Shown piece after piece: positions 41,814 through 51,411 of a DNA stretch of 64,000 nucleotides. The DNA comes from UBA1672 sp965263215 (lineage in GTDB: Bacteria; Pseudomonadota; Alphaproteobacteria; Micavibrionales; Micavibrionaceae). The notes beneath the pieces were generated by a model, which was given only the letters and a program-made list of their open reading frames with translations, made no database searches and was not told the DNA's origin. Every line of letters starts with the position of its first letter. Within the stretch, counting starts at the first letter, position 1. The stretch spans positions 2,170,001 through 2,234,000 of the forward strand of contig OZ253663.1 of the NCBI GenBank assembly GCA_965263215.1. Reading direction: 5' to 3'. The position numbers and the translations under genes are program-made.

Positions 41814-42811
41814 GGTACATCCAAATTATTATCATAAACAACATCCAGCATGTACTGACACACTTTGTCGACTGAAAAAATATCATGAGATAGCTCATAC
41901 CCCCTCTTGGCAATCTTCACTCTCTCCTGTTCATTTTTGTGGTAATATTTAGCCTTGTCCCACAAATCCTCCTGAGATGAAAACGGTACGAACCCACCAT
42001 CCAAAATATCTTCAAACCCAGCCCCATCAGGAATGAACGTCATAATGCCTGATGCCAAATAATGGCTCAACCGATCCGATGCATACAGATAATGATGACT
42101 AACCTTGCTTAAACTAATCCCCATTTTTGTTTGCGCCAAAATCTTCATGTAAGAAGCGCCGTAACATAAATTATCATTCACCCCCATACCGCCGATACGA
42201 ACATTCATCACATCATCATTATTATTCATCAAGTATCGGGCAAGTTCATGCCTGTGGTCTTTCTGATGGGTAAGCGCACGCCCCATAAGAAGCAAATCGA
42301 TATCGCACTCATTCTGATAAGATTTATTTATATCTATCGCCCTATCCACCGGATTTGGAAAATAATGAACCTTGGTCTTAGAAGAAGTGAACTGCTTCAA
42401 ACCATCGCCCGCAGTAGTCACAAAAATAGCATCAGCGACCCCCACACGCTGTTTGATTGATTCTACATTCCCGCCATCACTTAAAGGATCAACATTCGTG
42501 TAAATAATTTTCACAGAAGGAATTTTATTCTGTATTTGGCCAAGGGTTTCGTTTTGCACCTTCTTACAATGGCTTAACACGATAATATCAGGTTCATATG
42601 TAACGGCATCCTCAATAAGCTTGGCGTTCATCTGACGCAGCCCCAAACTTTGTGTTCTGAATATGTTTGCATAACGGGAATGATCCCGATCATTAAAACA
42701 ATAAACCGTATGCCCTAATCTCGTGAAACCGTTAATGATGCGCTGCTCGGTAAGATAATATTTTCCGATATTATTTAATCCTTGAGCATTTCCTACATAT
42801 AAAATTTTCAT
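41798..42811 (-). CDS. Glycosyltransferase, CgeB / GT4-like
   Basis: A 337-residue GT-B-type protein: an N-terminal Rossmann start (MKILYVGNAQGLNNIG), a YFPNPVD linker and C-terminal donor-side features (RLSHYLASGIMTFIPDG). It resembles spore-coat-type glycosyltransferases that decorate surface glycans. Sugar and acceptor unknown. Overlap with the Wzy_C gene points to a common surface polysaccharide. Confidence 0.8.
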   Translation of the reverse strand: MKILYVGNAQGLNNIGKYYLTEQRIINGFTRLGHTVYCFNDRDHSRYANIFRTQSLGLRQMNAKLIEDAVTYEPDIIVLSHCKKVQNETLGQIQNKIPSVKIIYTNVDPLSDGGNVESIKQRVGVADAIFVTTAGDGLKQFTSSKTKVHYFPNPVDRAIDINKSYQNECDIDLLLMGRALTHQKDHRHELARYLMNNNDDVMNVRIGGMGVNDNLCYGASYMKILAQTKMGISLSKVSHHYLYASDRLSHYLASGIMTFIPDGAGFEDILDGGFVPFSSQEDLWDKAKYYHKNEQERVKIAKRGYELSHDIFSVDKVCQYMLDVVYDNNLDVPWPIN

Positions 42812-42914
42812 GCGCGTAGCCTAATGCTTATTATCTAAAAATCCCATACAAAAAACCCTTTCAATTTACATACAAGTGCATATCTGTGGGCAATTACTAT
42901 TTCACCGATTGCTA

Positions 42915-43988
42915 TTACTTTTCAGCACGATAGAGCTGCCCACCTGTCATGTCATGCGGGGCGCCTGTGGTTGAGGGCACGGTAAGCGGCAGTCCAAGCA
43001 TTGAACGCACCGCCAGATACGCAAAGCCCTCGGCCTCCGTTGCGTCGCCATTCCAGCCCAGATCATCAATGGATATCACAGGTACATGCAAGCGCGCTGC
43101 AATGGTATCAATCAGAAAGCTGTTCTTACGCCCGCCGCCCGCCGCGTAAATTTGTGCAGGACGTTCAGGCAAATGTTTTGTGGCCTCCATCACGCCGCTG
43201 ACCGCCATATCAAGCAGGGTCGCCATACCATCCTCATCGGACGCATAACGCACGCAATCAATCGACCAGACATTACGGTCCAATGACTTTGGTGGTGTTT
43301 TTTTGAAATAAGGATGCTGCAGGAAGGTTTTTACCAGATGGTCTTGCACCTCTCCCTTGGATGCACAATCGCCATTCACATCATATTCTTTACCCAAGCG
43401 CGTGCGCATAAAATCATCCATCATCGCGTTGGCAGGGCCGCAATCAAAGGCGATCAATTCATCCCCTGCCCCAACATAGGTGATGTTCGCCACGCCGCCG
43501 AGATTCAAAACCATCACGGGCTTATCATTACCCGACAGCAAAGCCTGATGATAGAGCGGCAACAATGGCGCGCCCTGCCCGCCGGCCCTGATATCGGCCT
43601 GACGCATATCGGCCACCACATTTATCCCTGTGGCTTTTGCCAACGCATCGCCATCACCAAGCTGCCATGTAAATTTGTTATCAGGGTCATGGGTAATCGT
43701 TTGCCCATGAAAGCCGATAACATCCGCCTGTTCTCCCAGAGCCTTCACCGCATCAATGTGCAAATCCGTAACGAGCTTCTCTGCCTCATCGACACACCCA
43801 TCTCGATCAAGCTTGCCAAAACAGTCGCGCACCTTATCACGCACAGAAATATCATAGGGGTGCGCCATATACCGCAATGGCTTCACGTAAGACTGCCCGT
43901 CTGTTTCAATCAACGCAACGTCGATCTCCCCATCCAAAGACGTTCCCGACATCAAACCAATTGCCCTATAGACTTTATCTTTTTGCAT
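42915..43988 (-). CDS. anmK: Anhydro-N-acetylmuramic acid kinase AnmK
   Basis: Phosphorylates 1,6-anhydro-MurNAc from cell-wall recycling with ring opening. The 357-residue product has the nucleotide motif GLMSGTSLDGEIDVAL, GFHGQTITHDP, LNLGGVANITYVG and FDCGPANAMMDD, all diagnostic. Its ATG is 15 bp from the divergent tyrS start, an arrangement common in alphaproteobacteria. Confidence 0.96.
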   Translation of the reverse strand: MQKDKVYRAIGLMSGTSLDGEIDVALIETDGQSYVKPLRYMAHPYDISVRDKVRDCFGKLDRDGCVDEAEKLVTDLHIDAVKALGEQADVIGFHGQTITHDPDNKFTWQLGDGDALAKATGINVVADMRQADIRAGGQGAPLLPLYHQALLSGNDKPVMVLNLGGVANITYVGAGDELIAFDCGPANAMMDDFMRTRLGKEYDVNGDCASKGEVQDHLVKTFLQHPYFKKTPPKSLDRNVWSIDCVRYASDEDGMATLLDMAVSGVMEATKHLPERPAQIYAAGGGRKNSFLIDTIAARLHVPVISIDDLGWNGDATEAEGFAYLAVRSMLGLPLTVPSTTGAPHDMTGGQLYRAEK

Positions 43989-44003
43989 GCGTATATATTT
44001 CTT

Positions 44004-45254
44004 ATGAGTACATATCAGTCAGAATTTTTGAACATCTTAAACGAGCGCGGCTTTATACACCAGTGCTCTGATTTGGAATCTTTAGATGAAAAATTGATGG
44101 AGGGGCCGCAAAGCGCCTATATCGGTTTTGATGCTACGGCGAAGTCCCTGCATATCGGGAATTTAACGGGCATCATGATGCTGCACTGGTTTCAACAAAC
44201 AGGGCATAAAGTCATCACCTTGATGGGTGGCGGCACATCGAAAATCGGTGATCCGTCATTTAAAGATGAGCAGCGCGTGCTTCTGGATGACGATACGATT
44301 AACGATAATATCAAAAACATTCAGGCCACCTGTTTTAAACAATTCATAAATTACGATGATGGCGACAACCCCGCCCAGATGGTCAATAATAATGACTGGC
44401 TAGATGAATTATCCTATCTGGCATTCCTGCGCGATTACGGCCGTTATTTCACCATAAACCGCATGATAGGCTTCGAAAGTGTAAAGCAAAGGCTTGATCG
44501 CGAGAGCCCGCTCACCCTGCTTGAATTTAACTATATGGTGATGCAGGGCTATGACTTTCTGGAACTGAACCGCCGTTACGGCACGATCCTACAAATGGGC
44601 GGGTCAGACCAATGGGGCAACATCATCAACGGTGTTGATCTGGGACATAAGGCCGATAAGGTGTCGCTCTATGCGCTCACCGCCCCCCTTCTAACAACAC
44701 CCGATGGCAAGAAAATGGGTAAAACCGTCAATGGCGCGGTATGGCTCAACGCGGATATGCTCTCCCCTTATGATTATTACCAATATTGGCGCAATGTTGA
44801 CGATGTGATGGTGGGCACGCTCCTGCGCCGCTTCACGACATTGCCGATGATGGAAATCCGTAAATTAGAAGGCCTGCAAGGCGCAGAAATCAACGAAGCG
44901 AAAAAGACTCTGGCCTTCGAAGCCACGAAAATATGTCATGGCGAAGCCGCAGCAACAGACGCCGCTGCCACCGCGCAAAAAGTATTCGAACAAGGCGGTG
45001 TGGGTGGAGACCTCCCCAGTATCAATATCAGCAAAGATTACCTGGAAAACGGCATCGAAGTGATAGAGCTGTTGGTGGAGACAGGTCTGTGCGACTCCAA
45101 GGGCGAAGCGAAACGCCTGATTAAGGGCGGCGGTGCACGCGTGAATGACGTGCCCGTATCCGCACTCGATCAAACGGTCAGCCTTGTCGATATGAAAGAC
45201 GACCACATTAAAATTTCATCGGGTAAAAAGCGCCACGCGCTGGTGAAACTCTAA
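44004..45254 (+). CDS. tyrS: Tyrosyl-tRNA synthetase
   Basis: Class I aminoacyl-tRNA synthetase charging tRNA-Tyr. The 416-residue product has the HIGH-type motif SLHIGNLTG, the tyrosine-binding region QMGGSDQWGNI, the KMSKS-type loop as KMGKT and a C-terminal S4-like domain (GLCDSKGEAKRLIKGGGARV). The frame extends 230 codons upstream antisense to anmK, so the ATG at 44004 is taken as start. Confidence 0.97.
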   Translation: MSTYQSEFLNILNERGFIHQCSDLESLDEKLMEGPQSAYIGFDATAKSLHIGNLTGIMMLHWFQQTGHKVITLMGGGTSKIGDPSFKDEQRVLLDDDTINDNIKNIQATCFKQFINYDDGDNPAQMVNNNDWLDELSYLAFLRDYGRYFTINRMIGFESVKQRLDRESPLTLLEFNYMVMQGYDFLELNRRYGTILQMGGSDQWGNIINGVDLGHKADKVSLYALTAPLLTTPDGKKMGKTVNGAVWLNADMLSPYDYYQYWRNVDDVMVGTLLRRFTTLPMMEIRKLEGLQGAEINEAKKTLAFEATKICHGEAAATDAAATAQKVFEQGGVGGDLPSINISKDYLENGIEVIELLVETGLCDSKGEAKRLIKGGGARVNDVPVSALDQTVSLVDMKDDHIKISSGKKRHALVKL

Positions 45255-45264
45255 AGGGCTAATC

Positions 45265-46185
45265 ATGAACAATACAATGCTTTATGCCCTCACGGTTTTA
45301 ATCTGGGGGTCGACTTGGTATGCGATAACCTTTCAACTGGGTGAGGTTCATCCCGTTTTGTCTGTGGCGTATCGCTTTATGATGGCGTCGGCGGTTTTAT
45401 TCGCGTTTCTAAAGCTCACGAAAAAGAAGAAATTCCCGAAATTCTCGCGCGCGCAACACGTTACCATCGCCATGCAGGGTTTTTACCTGTTCAGTTTGAA
45501 TTACGTGCTGTTTTACTTCGGCACGATTTACCTCACATCCGGCTTGGTCGCGATTATATTCTCCACCATGACGTTGATGAATATTTTCAACCAGTCGATG
45601 TTTTTCGGCATACGCGTAAAAAAACAAGTCGCGCTTGGCTCTTTGGTCGGGTTATCGGGCATTATCATGGTGTTCTGGCCGGAGGTCACCGCCATCAGCG
45701 CATCTGACGCCACCATGAAGGGCATATTGCTGTGCTTGGTGGCCAGTTACTGCGCGTCCATCGGGAATATGGTGTCGATGAAAAACAGCCGTGATGGCGT
45801 GCCCGTTCTGGAGGCCAACACGTTCGGCATGATGTATGGCGCGGGGTTCTCGCTCGCGCTGGCCTTGGCCATCAGCGCACCCATCACGTTTGAATATACA
45901 TACGGATATACATTGTCGATGATCTATCTGGCGGTGTTTGGCTCCGCGATTGCGTTTGGATGTTACCTGACATTGATGAAAAATATCGGCGCCGACAAAG
46001 CCGCCTACGCCACCGTGCTCTTCCCACTTGTTGCGCTAGCGATCTCCACCGTGTTTGAGGGGTATGTCTGGACGCCTTTATCCATTATCGGCGTCGCGCT
46101 CACCCTGCTCGGCAATGTTATTGCGATGATTGATCGGGAACGTATGCTACACTGGCGTCGTGGACGGAAGGTGAAGCAGGTTTAG
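45265..46185 (+). CDS. EamA-family (DMT) transporter
   Basis: A 306-residue inner-membrane protein with ten predicted helices in two EamA repeats: the N-terminal repeat begins LIWGSTWYAITFQLG, the second KGILLCLVASYCASIGNM. These proteins export amino acids or other small metabolites. AAAGGG precedes the ATG, 10 bp after tyrS. Substrate unknown. Confidence 0.9.
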   Translation: MNNTMLYALTVLIWGSTWYAITFQLGEVHPVLSVAYRFMMASAVLFAFLKLTKKKKFPKFSRAQHVTIAMQGFYLFSLNYVLFYFGTIYLTSGLVAIIFSTMTLMNIFNQSMFFGIRVKKQVALGSLVGLSGIIMVFWPEVTAISASDATMKGILLCLVASYCASIGNMVSMKNSRDGVPVLEANTFGMMYGAGFSLALALAISAPITFEYTYGYTLSMIYLAVFGSAIAFGCYLTLMKNIGADKAAYATVLFPLVALAISTVFEGYVWTPLSIIGVALTLLGNVIAMIDRERMLHWRRGRKVKQV

Positions 46186-46712
46186 GGCGTTTCTTGTTTT
46201 AATTCAAACACAGGGCTTTCAAAAATTTTACCATCCCATTGTCCTTGACCTAATAAATGATATTTTTCATACAAAACCACCCTAACGCGAAATGATTCAA
46301 TAACCACATTACCTGTTGGCGAATCCTTATTTAAGTCCTCTTGCACATAGCGTAGACGCTGCATGACATCAAAATCTTTGCTTAAGCACGTTTTGGCAGT
46401 AATTTTCTTTTCAGTAGCCACTTTCATAAAATCCGACACGGGAGCACGAAAAGGGTGGCTTATAATTTCAGTGCGCCACCTAAGGGGATTGTATTCAATG
46501 CTAATCGCATCGGTACGAGGATAATCCTCATCAAAAAATATTCCGTCAAAAAAAGTAATATCCGCATCGGTCGGATTACAAACTTTAATTTCAACGTCAT
46601 CTTCATTTTTCAAACTGAAGCTCATGGTCAAATCGTACACATCCGCCGTTCCATGTGCGTTGACCGGATTTGGTATTAAAATAAAAGCTAAACAAAGAAT
46701 AAGTTTTTTCAT
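46182..46712 (-). CDS. Secreted protein of unknown function
   Basis: A 176-residue protein with a signal peptide (cleavage after VNA, about residue 19) and a beta-rich mature part with two cysteines. No family recognised. It follows the AsmA-like gene by four bases and shares four bases of stop overlap with the convergent transporter gene. Confidence 0.66.
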   Translation of the reverse strand: MKKLILCLAFILIPNPVNAHGTADVYDLTMSFSLKNEDDVEIKVCNPTDADITFFDGIFFDEDYPRTDAISIEYNPLRWRTEIISHPFRAPVSDFMKVATEKKITAKTCLSKDFDVMQRLRYVQEDLNKDSPTGNVVIESFRVRVVLYEKYHLLGQGQWDGKIFESPVFELKQETP

Positions 46713-46716
46713 TTTA

Positions 46717-49700
46717 TCACTCCCACAAGATACGCCGTAAAATACCGGGGGTGAGGACGGAGAGCGGGTTGGCGGAGATCACGGGGTTTTCCGACGGCCC
46801 TTTCACGCTGTAGGTCGCCGCGAAAATACCACCCGAACCGCCGGTGAGGATATCCCCCACGAGCGGGATACTGCCAATCGCCTTGTTCAACCCGTCCATC
46901 GGCACAACCGTACCCGACACATCAACATAGCGTTTTTCATTATCGAACGTCCCGGCAAAAAGCAGGCCGAGCGAGTTCCCCGATGTCCGTCCGTTTTTCA
47001 TTACCAGAAGGCTGCCCTTTTTGCGGAACAGCCAACTGAAATCCACCTCCATCTTGGTGAATTTCAACCCGTTATTCGACAGTGCATCGCCTATGCCCGT
47101 CAGGGACAGGATGCTCAGGATTTTTGTTAATGACGGTGCTTTTTCAACCTTGAAATCGGTGATTTCCGCCTTACCGCGTAGGTTCCTGTCATGCACACCA
47201 CGCATTGGCTCCCCATAGATCACCATCGTGCCGCCCTTGATATCATTATGCACTTGAAATGCCTTGAGGAACGCGCCAGCATCCTCGGTTTTTAGGCGAA
47301 ATGTACGCTTGCCGTCCGCATCCTCATTAAAACGGACATAAACAGGAGCCTCCCCCGCCTTAAGGTCCATTTCCATCTGGTTGAAACGCCCTTTACCATC
47401 GATGTCCACGTATGTTTTGACATTCGATACGGTTTGATCTGGTGCAGTGCGCATGACCTCTGCCGTGGTTGTAATACGCATTGGGGGCTCTTCATACTCA
47501 CCTGCGATTTCTTCGGAATCCATGAATGGTTGTGCATCCAAAAACGTGGCGTCCAAATTGATATCAACGGCGCGATCTTTATCAAACTTAAAGGCCAGTT
47601 TTCCTTTAGTCTCTTGCAGAGTGAATACAGGGAATGCACCACTTTTCAGCCATGTTTCCCCGTTCGTTTCAATGAAACCAATATCCGATTTATCAAGCGA
47701 AAAATCTTCGCCTTTAGCGATCAGGTCGGTGATTTTCTGAATTTTTCGATTTTTAAAATGCGCCGTGAACGAGGCACTGGCTTTTGTACCTGAAGGCTTC
47801 TCATAATCAAACGGATCAACGAAAAAGAGCGCGGGCGTTGCATCGACCTTAACATTGGCCTTGGCCGTGCCGTCACGGAACAAAGTATAATCGACATCAA
47901 CTGGCAGAGAGCCTTCTATAAAATCACTAAGATCAACACCTAATTGATTACGGATATTCGGATCAGCTGTGATCTTTGCCTTAATCTTTTCCTTATACGG
48001 CTTGCCTTCGCTTTCTAAAAATGTTTCCCATCCAAAATCCATCGGGCGGTTATCAAGGCGCGCTTTACCATCCAACGTGACCTTATTGCCTGTCACTGCG
48101 AAATCCATCGGTCCCCCGCTGAGGTCGAGCGTTTCAATGACATCAGGAAATAAAACCTCATTCAAAACACCGGTAACACCAATTTTGAAATCTTCTATTT
48201 TCACGCTGTCACGCGCCGGAAACACAAGATCAATTTTCAAATCAGCGACACCTTTAACTTTGGCCGGATCCATGCCGATTTTATCGCCCAAATTAATCGG
48301 GTCTTTGGACACATAGCGGATAACATCGGCTACACTGCCTTTTAAATTCACGTCAATGTCCGCGTCACCAACGCCCTCTTCGATAATACGATCAAAGAAC
48401 AACGTGGAATCCGTGACATTCATTGTCCCTATTTTACCTTTTTGAATTTTGATATCCAGACTATCGGCGGCCAGATCAAAACGCCCTTTACCATACACAT
48501 GTTCTGCCTTATCAAGCGGCGCACGGTATTCCAAGGTCATATCTTCTGCTGCAAAATCCGCAACAACGTTCTGCGCATTCACTGACCACTTACTTTCATT
48601 GGTGTCAGGATCAATCGCCTTACTGGCAACGATATCAAGCACGGCGCGAATGTCCTTAAAATTACCCTTCGACATTCTCTTAACAACCCACTCCTCAACA
48701 CCTTCTCCCTCAAGGAATTTGGGCCATATTGCGACAATATCTTCTTGCTTTGCATGATCAATCCAAACCTCAGCGGAGCCTTTAATGTCACTTTCCGTAT
48801 GCGTGATTTCTGCCTTGGCAGACACGGTAACGTCCTTCAACGTCAGGTTTGTTCCCTTAATTTGCAGTGTTTTACCCGCATAATTATAGGTCGCGTTCAC
48901 AGCCAAATCTTTATATGGGATAGGTTGATCTAATAATTGCGGATGCAAGATATCGCCGCCCTTTGAATTAACGGAAACACGCACATCAGCGGGCATAAAG
49001 TTTTCATCCAAAATGGTCTCCAAATGCGCATCAATCACAATGTTTTGTGTTGGCGGCAAGCCGATCATGCCCAATTCAGGAATACCACTAATAATATCCT
49101 TTATATTCAATGCATTAACATCTGCCGAGACTTCAACATTTTTTTGATCCCAGAGATAATCCATCTCGGCAGTTACTGTCGAATTTTCTAATCCGGCTTG
49201 AGGCACCTCTATGTTCACTCTGCCTTCCATGCCCGTCATTGTGCTGCGCAGCGTTAAATCAAAATCAGGTAACGCCCATGTCTGTTTGGCTTGCTGGTCA
49301 TCAACCAAAAGACTGGCATCTTCGATGGCAAACCCTTGTAAACGTGCGATGAGAGAGTCATGCGCACTTTCCTCACCCGGTCGGGCAATATATCCGAATA
49401 TTTTGGTCGTCAGCTCTTGCTGCTGAGCGCTATCACGCTCGACGTTTTTACCTATGTTAAATTCAAATTCACCGCTTTCACTGCGTGCAACACGCAATGT
49501 CGGCTGTTTCAGGATAATGGATTTGGGCATAATCTTACCCCTGAGCAATCCACGGCGGGAAAAACTGATATCAACCTGATTAACGGACAAGATAACTAAC
49601 CCGTTTTTATCTAATAATTGCCCTTCGTGAAGCTGTAGATAGAGCGGCCCTTGTAAATTCGGCCAAAACAAAACCGCTTTACCCATTTTTGCATGATTGC

Positions 49701-49884
49701 CCGTAGCACTGTCATACATGGCAGCTTCGATATAATCCTTTGCGAACGTTATGTCATAAGGAACTTTCGAAACGCGTAAGACAAAAATGATCGACAGGAA
49801 GAACAACACCAAACAAGATAAAAAGAGAAGCCGCAGGCTCCACTTTCCTGTTCCCCAGAAAAACCGTTTCACTTTCTTTGACAC
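46717..49884 (-). CDS. Large AsmA-like envelope protein, YhdP-type (DUF3971)
   Basis: A 1055-residue protein with one N-terminal membrane helix (about residues 15-37) and a long beta-strand-rich periplasmic region ending in an AsmA-like C-terminal domain (VHNDIKGGTMVIYGEP; KFTKMEVDFSWLFRKKGSL; GLNKAIGSIPLVGDILTGG). This is the layout of YhdP/TamB-related bridging proteins that carry phospholipids between the inner and outer membranes. The GTG start at 49884 lacks a strong ribosome site. The YhdP assignment is by architecture. Confidence 0.82.
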   Translation of the reverse strand: MSKKVKRFFWGTGKWSLRLLFLSCLVLFFLSIIFVLRVSKVPYDITFAKDYIEAAMYDSATGNHAKMGKAVLFWPNLQGPLYLQLHEGQLLDKNGLVILSVNQVDISFSRRGLLRGKIMPKSIILKQPTLRVARSESGEFEFNIGKNVERDSAQQQELTTKIFGYIARPGEESAHDSLIARLQGFAIEDASLLVDDQQAKQTWALPDFDLTLRSTMTGMEGRVNIEVPQAGLENSTVTAEMDYLWDQKNVEVSADVNALNIKDIISGIPELGMIGLPPTQNIVIDAHLETILDENFMPADVRVSVNSKGGDILHPQLLDQPIPYKDLAVNATYNYAGKTLQIKGTNLTLKDVTVSAKAEITHTESDIKGSAEVWIDHAKQEDIVAIWPKFLEGEGVEEWVVKRMSKGNFKDIRAVLDIVASKAIDPDTNESKWSVNAQNVVADFAAEDMTLEYRAPLDKAEHVYGKGRFDLAADSLDIKIQKGKIGTMNVTDSTLFFDRIIEEGVGDADIDVNLKGSVADVIRYVSKDPINLGDKIGMDPAKVKGVADLKIDLVFPARDSVKIEDFKIGVTGVLNEVLFPDVIETLDLSGGPMDFAVTGNKVTLDGKARLDNRPMDFGWETFLESEGKPYKEKIKAKITADPNIRNQLGVDLSDFIEGSLPVDVDYTLFRDGTAKANVKVDATPALFFVDPFDYEKPSGTKASASFTAHFKNRKIQKITDLIAKGEDFSLDKSDIGFIETNGETWLKSGAFPVFTLQETKGKLAFKFDKDRAVDINLDATFLDAQPFMDSEEIAGEYEEPPMRITTTAEVMRTAPDQTVSNVKTYVDIDGKGRFNQMEMDLKAGEAPVYVRFNEDADGKRTFRLKTEDAGAFLKAFQVHNDIKGGTMVIYGEPMRGVHDRNLRGKAEITDFKVEKAPSLTKILSILSLTGIGDALSNNGLKFTKMEVDFSWLFRKKGSLLVMKNGRTSGNSLGLLFAGTFDNEKRYVDVSGTVVPMDGLNKAIGSIPLVGDILTGGSGGIFAATYSVKGPSENPVISANPLSVLTPGILRRILWE

Positions 49885-50026
49885 CGATAACGTCCGTTTT
49901 TAATATTTTCAGATTACAAACATTTAATCTTCTATTAGTATCGCGGTAAAGGCGTTGTGACTATAGTGAAGCGCAGTTTTTTAAAGGATAACCACGACTA
50001 ATGCCCTATTCAACAGGAGAGAAACA

Positions 50027-50509
50027 ATGACAGACCTACAAATTGGCGATACCGCCCCCTTATTCACACTTCCAACCGACAATGGCGGAGAAATTACCTT
50101 AGCCGCCTTAAAGGGCAAAAAGGTCGTGATCTATTTCTATCCCAAAGACAACACCCCCGGATGCACAACGGAATCATGTGATTTTCGTGACCAAAAACCC
50201 GCATTTGAAAAACTCAACGCCGAAATCATCGGCATTTCAAAAGACAGTGTCGCCAAGCATGATAAATTTAAAGCCAAATACGACTTTAACTTCCCGCTCG
50301 CCTCAGACGAAGATGGCAATGTGTGCGAGAGTTATGGCGTATGGAAAGAAAAAAGCATGTACGGCAAAAGCTTTTTAGGCATTGTCCGTTCTACCTTTCT
50401 AATTGATGAAAACGGAAAAATTGCGCAAATTTGGCGCAAGGTAAAAGTTAAAGGCCACGTTGATGAGGTACGAGAAGCACTTGAAAATCTAGATCAAAAG
50501 GCCGCATAA
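50027..50509 (+). CDS. bcp: Thiol peroxidase Bcp (atypical peroxiredoxin)
   Basis: A 160-residue peroxiredoxin of the BCP/PrxQ type with peroxidatic Cys46 and resolving Cys51 in NTPGCTTESCDFRD. It reduces peroxides with thioredoxin as donor. CAGGAGAG precedes the ATG. It is divergent from the AsmA-like gene; the region between lacks the element found upstream of ahpC and katG. Confidence 0.96.
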   Translation: MTDLQIGDTAPLFTLPTDNGGEITLAALKGKKVVIYFYPKDNTPGCTTESCDFRDQKPAFEKLNAEIIGISKDSVAKHDKFKAKYDFNFPLASDEDGNVCESYGVWKEKSMYGKSFLGIVRSTFLIDENGKIAQIWRKVKVKGHVDEVREALENLDQKAA

Positions 50510-50534
50510 AAAAACAGGCTTAAAACCAAGCCTG
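50508..50534 (-). terminator. Terminator of the hydrolase gene (possibly bidirectional)
   Basis: A perfect 7-bp stem (CAGGCTT / AAGCCTG) with a 6-base loop, followed on the minus strand by TTTTTTTATG. On the plus strand it lies 5 bases after the bcp stop, so it may also serve bcp. Confidence 0.85.
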
Positions 50535-50567
50535 CCTTATAAAATTCTTATGATCGCGGTTTTTTAT

Positions 50568-51236
50568 TTAAGCCGCGATTTTCACGGGCACTTGTACGCC
50601 GCCTCGTGCATTGTTCATGTGATCATGAACATTATCAATCATCTGATCAATGTGATTATGGAAGAAATGATTGGCTTCCGGTAGTACACGGAAATCAATA
50701 TCAATTCCCTTTTGCAGGTGCAAACGCTCCACAAGCTCACCCACGCATTCTTGCGGAATGATATCATCACGACCACCATGCAACATCAAACCTGAAGTCG
50801 GACAAGGCGCAAGGAACGAAAAGTCATCTGTGTGCGCAGGTGGCGCAATAGAGATAAAGCCTTCAATTTCAGGGCGACGCATCAAAAGCTGCATCCCAAT
50901 CCACGCACCAAATGAAAAACCGGCAACCCAAACATAAGGTGCATTCGGGTTTATATCCTGCATCCAATCCAACGCAGAAGCCGCATCGCTCAACTCACCC
51001 TCACCTTCATCATAAGCACCTTGAGAGCGCCCAACGCCACGAAAATTAAAGCGTAAAACGGAAAATCCGCGTGCTACGTAAGCTTGATACAACGCGTATG
51101 TGATCTTGTTATTCATCGTGCCGCCATGTTGCGGATTTGGATGTAAAACCAGAGCCAACGGTGCATCTTTTGTTTTGGAGTGATGGTAGCGACCTTCTAG
51201 ACGTCCGGCCGGACCGTTCAGGATTACTTCGGGCAT
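50568..51236 (-). CDS. Alpha/beta hydrolase
   Basis: A 222-residue alpha/beta-fold protein with LVLHPNPQHGGTMNNK, FNFRGVGRSQGAYDEGEGEL, the nucleophile elbow GFSFGAW and a C-terminal His (EANHFFHN). The HPHP-type start and NFRGVG motif are typical of small dienelactone-hydrolase-related proteins of unknown substrate. A hairpin overlaps the stop. Confidence 0.88.
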   Translation of the reverse strand: MPEVILNGPAGRLEGRYHHSKTKDAPLALVLHPNPQHGGTMNNKITYALYQAYVARGFSVLRFNFRGVGRSQGAYDEGEGELSDAASALDWMQDINPNAPYVWVAGFSFGAWIGMQLLMRRPEIEGFISIAPPAHTDDFSFLAPCPTSGLMLHGGRDDIIPQECVGELVERLHLQKGIDIDFRVLPEANHFFHNHIDQMIDNVHDHMNNARGGVQVPVKIAA

Positions 51237-51411
51237 TGAAAACCTCTTATATTATTCAATAAGTTAACTTATATAATTTAATTATCAGGTTTTGTATTAT
51301 TGAAAATGTGCCCCGATAATTGCCCTTGTTATATTAGACAATTAAAAATATGTCCATAAAATTCGTATAACCCCTTGAAAAACAATGTGGATAATACGAT
51401 AGTGGATGGTT

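Noticed and set aside
43314..44003. A 230-codon N-terminal extension of the tyrS frame
   Set aside because: It is antisense to anmK, which has clear family motifs, and tyrS starts normally at 44004.
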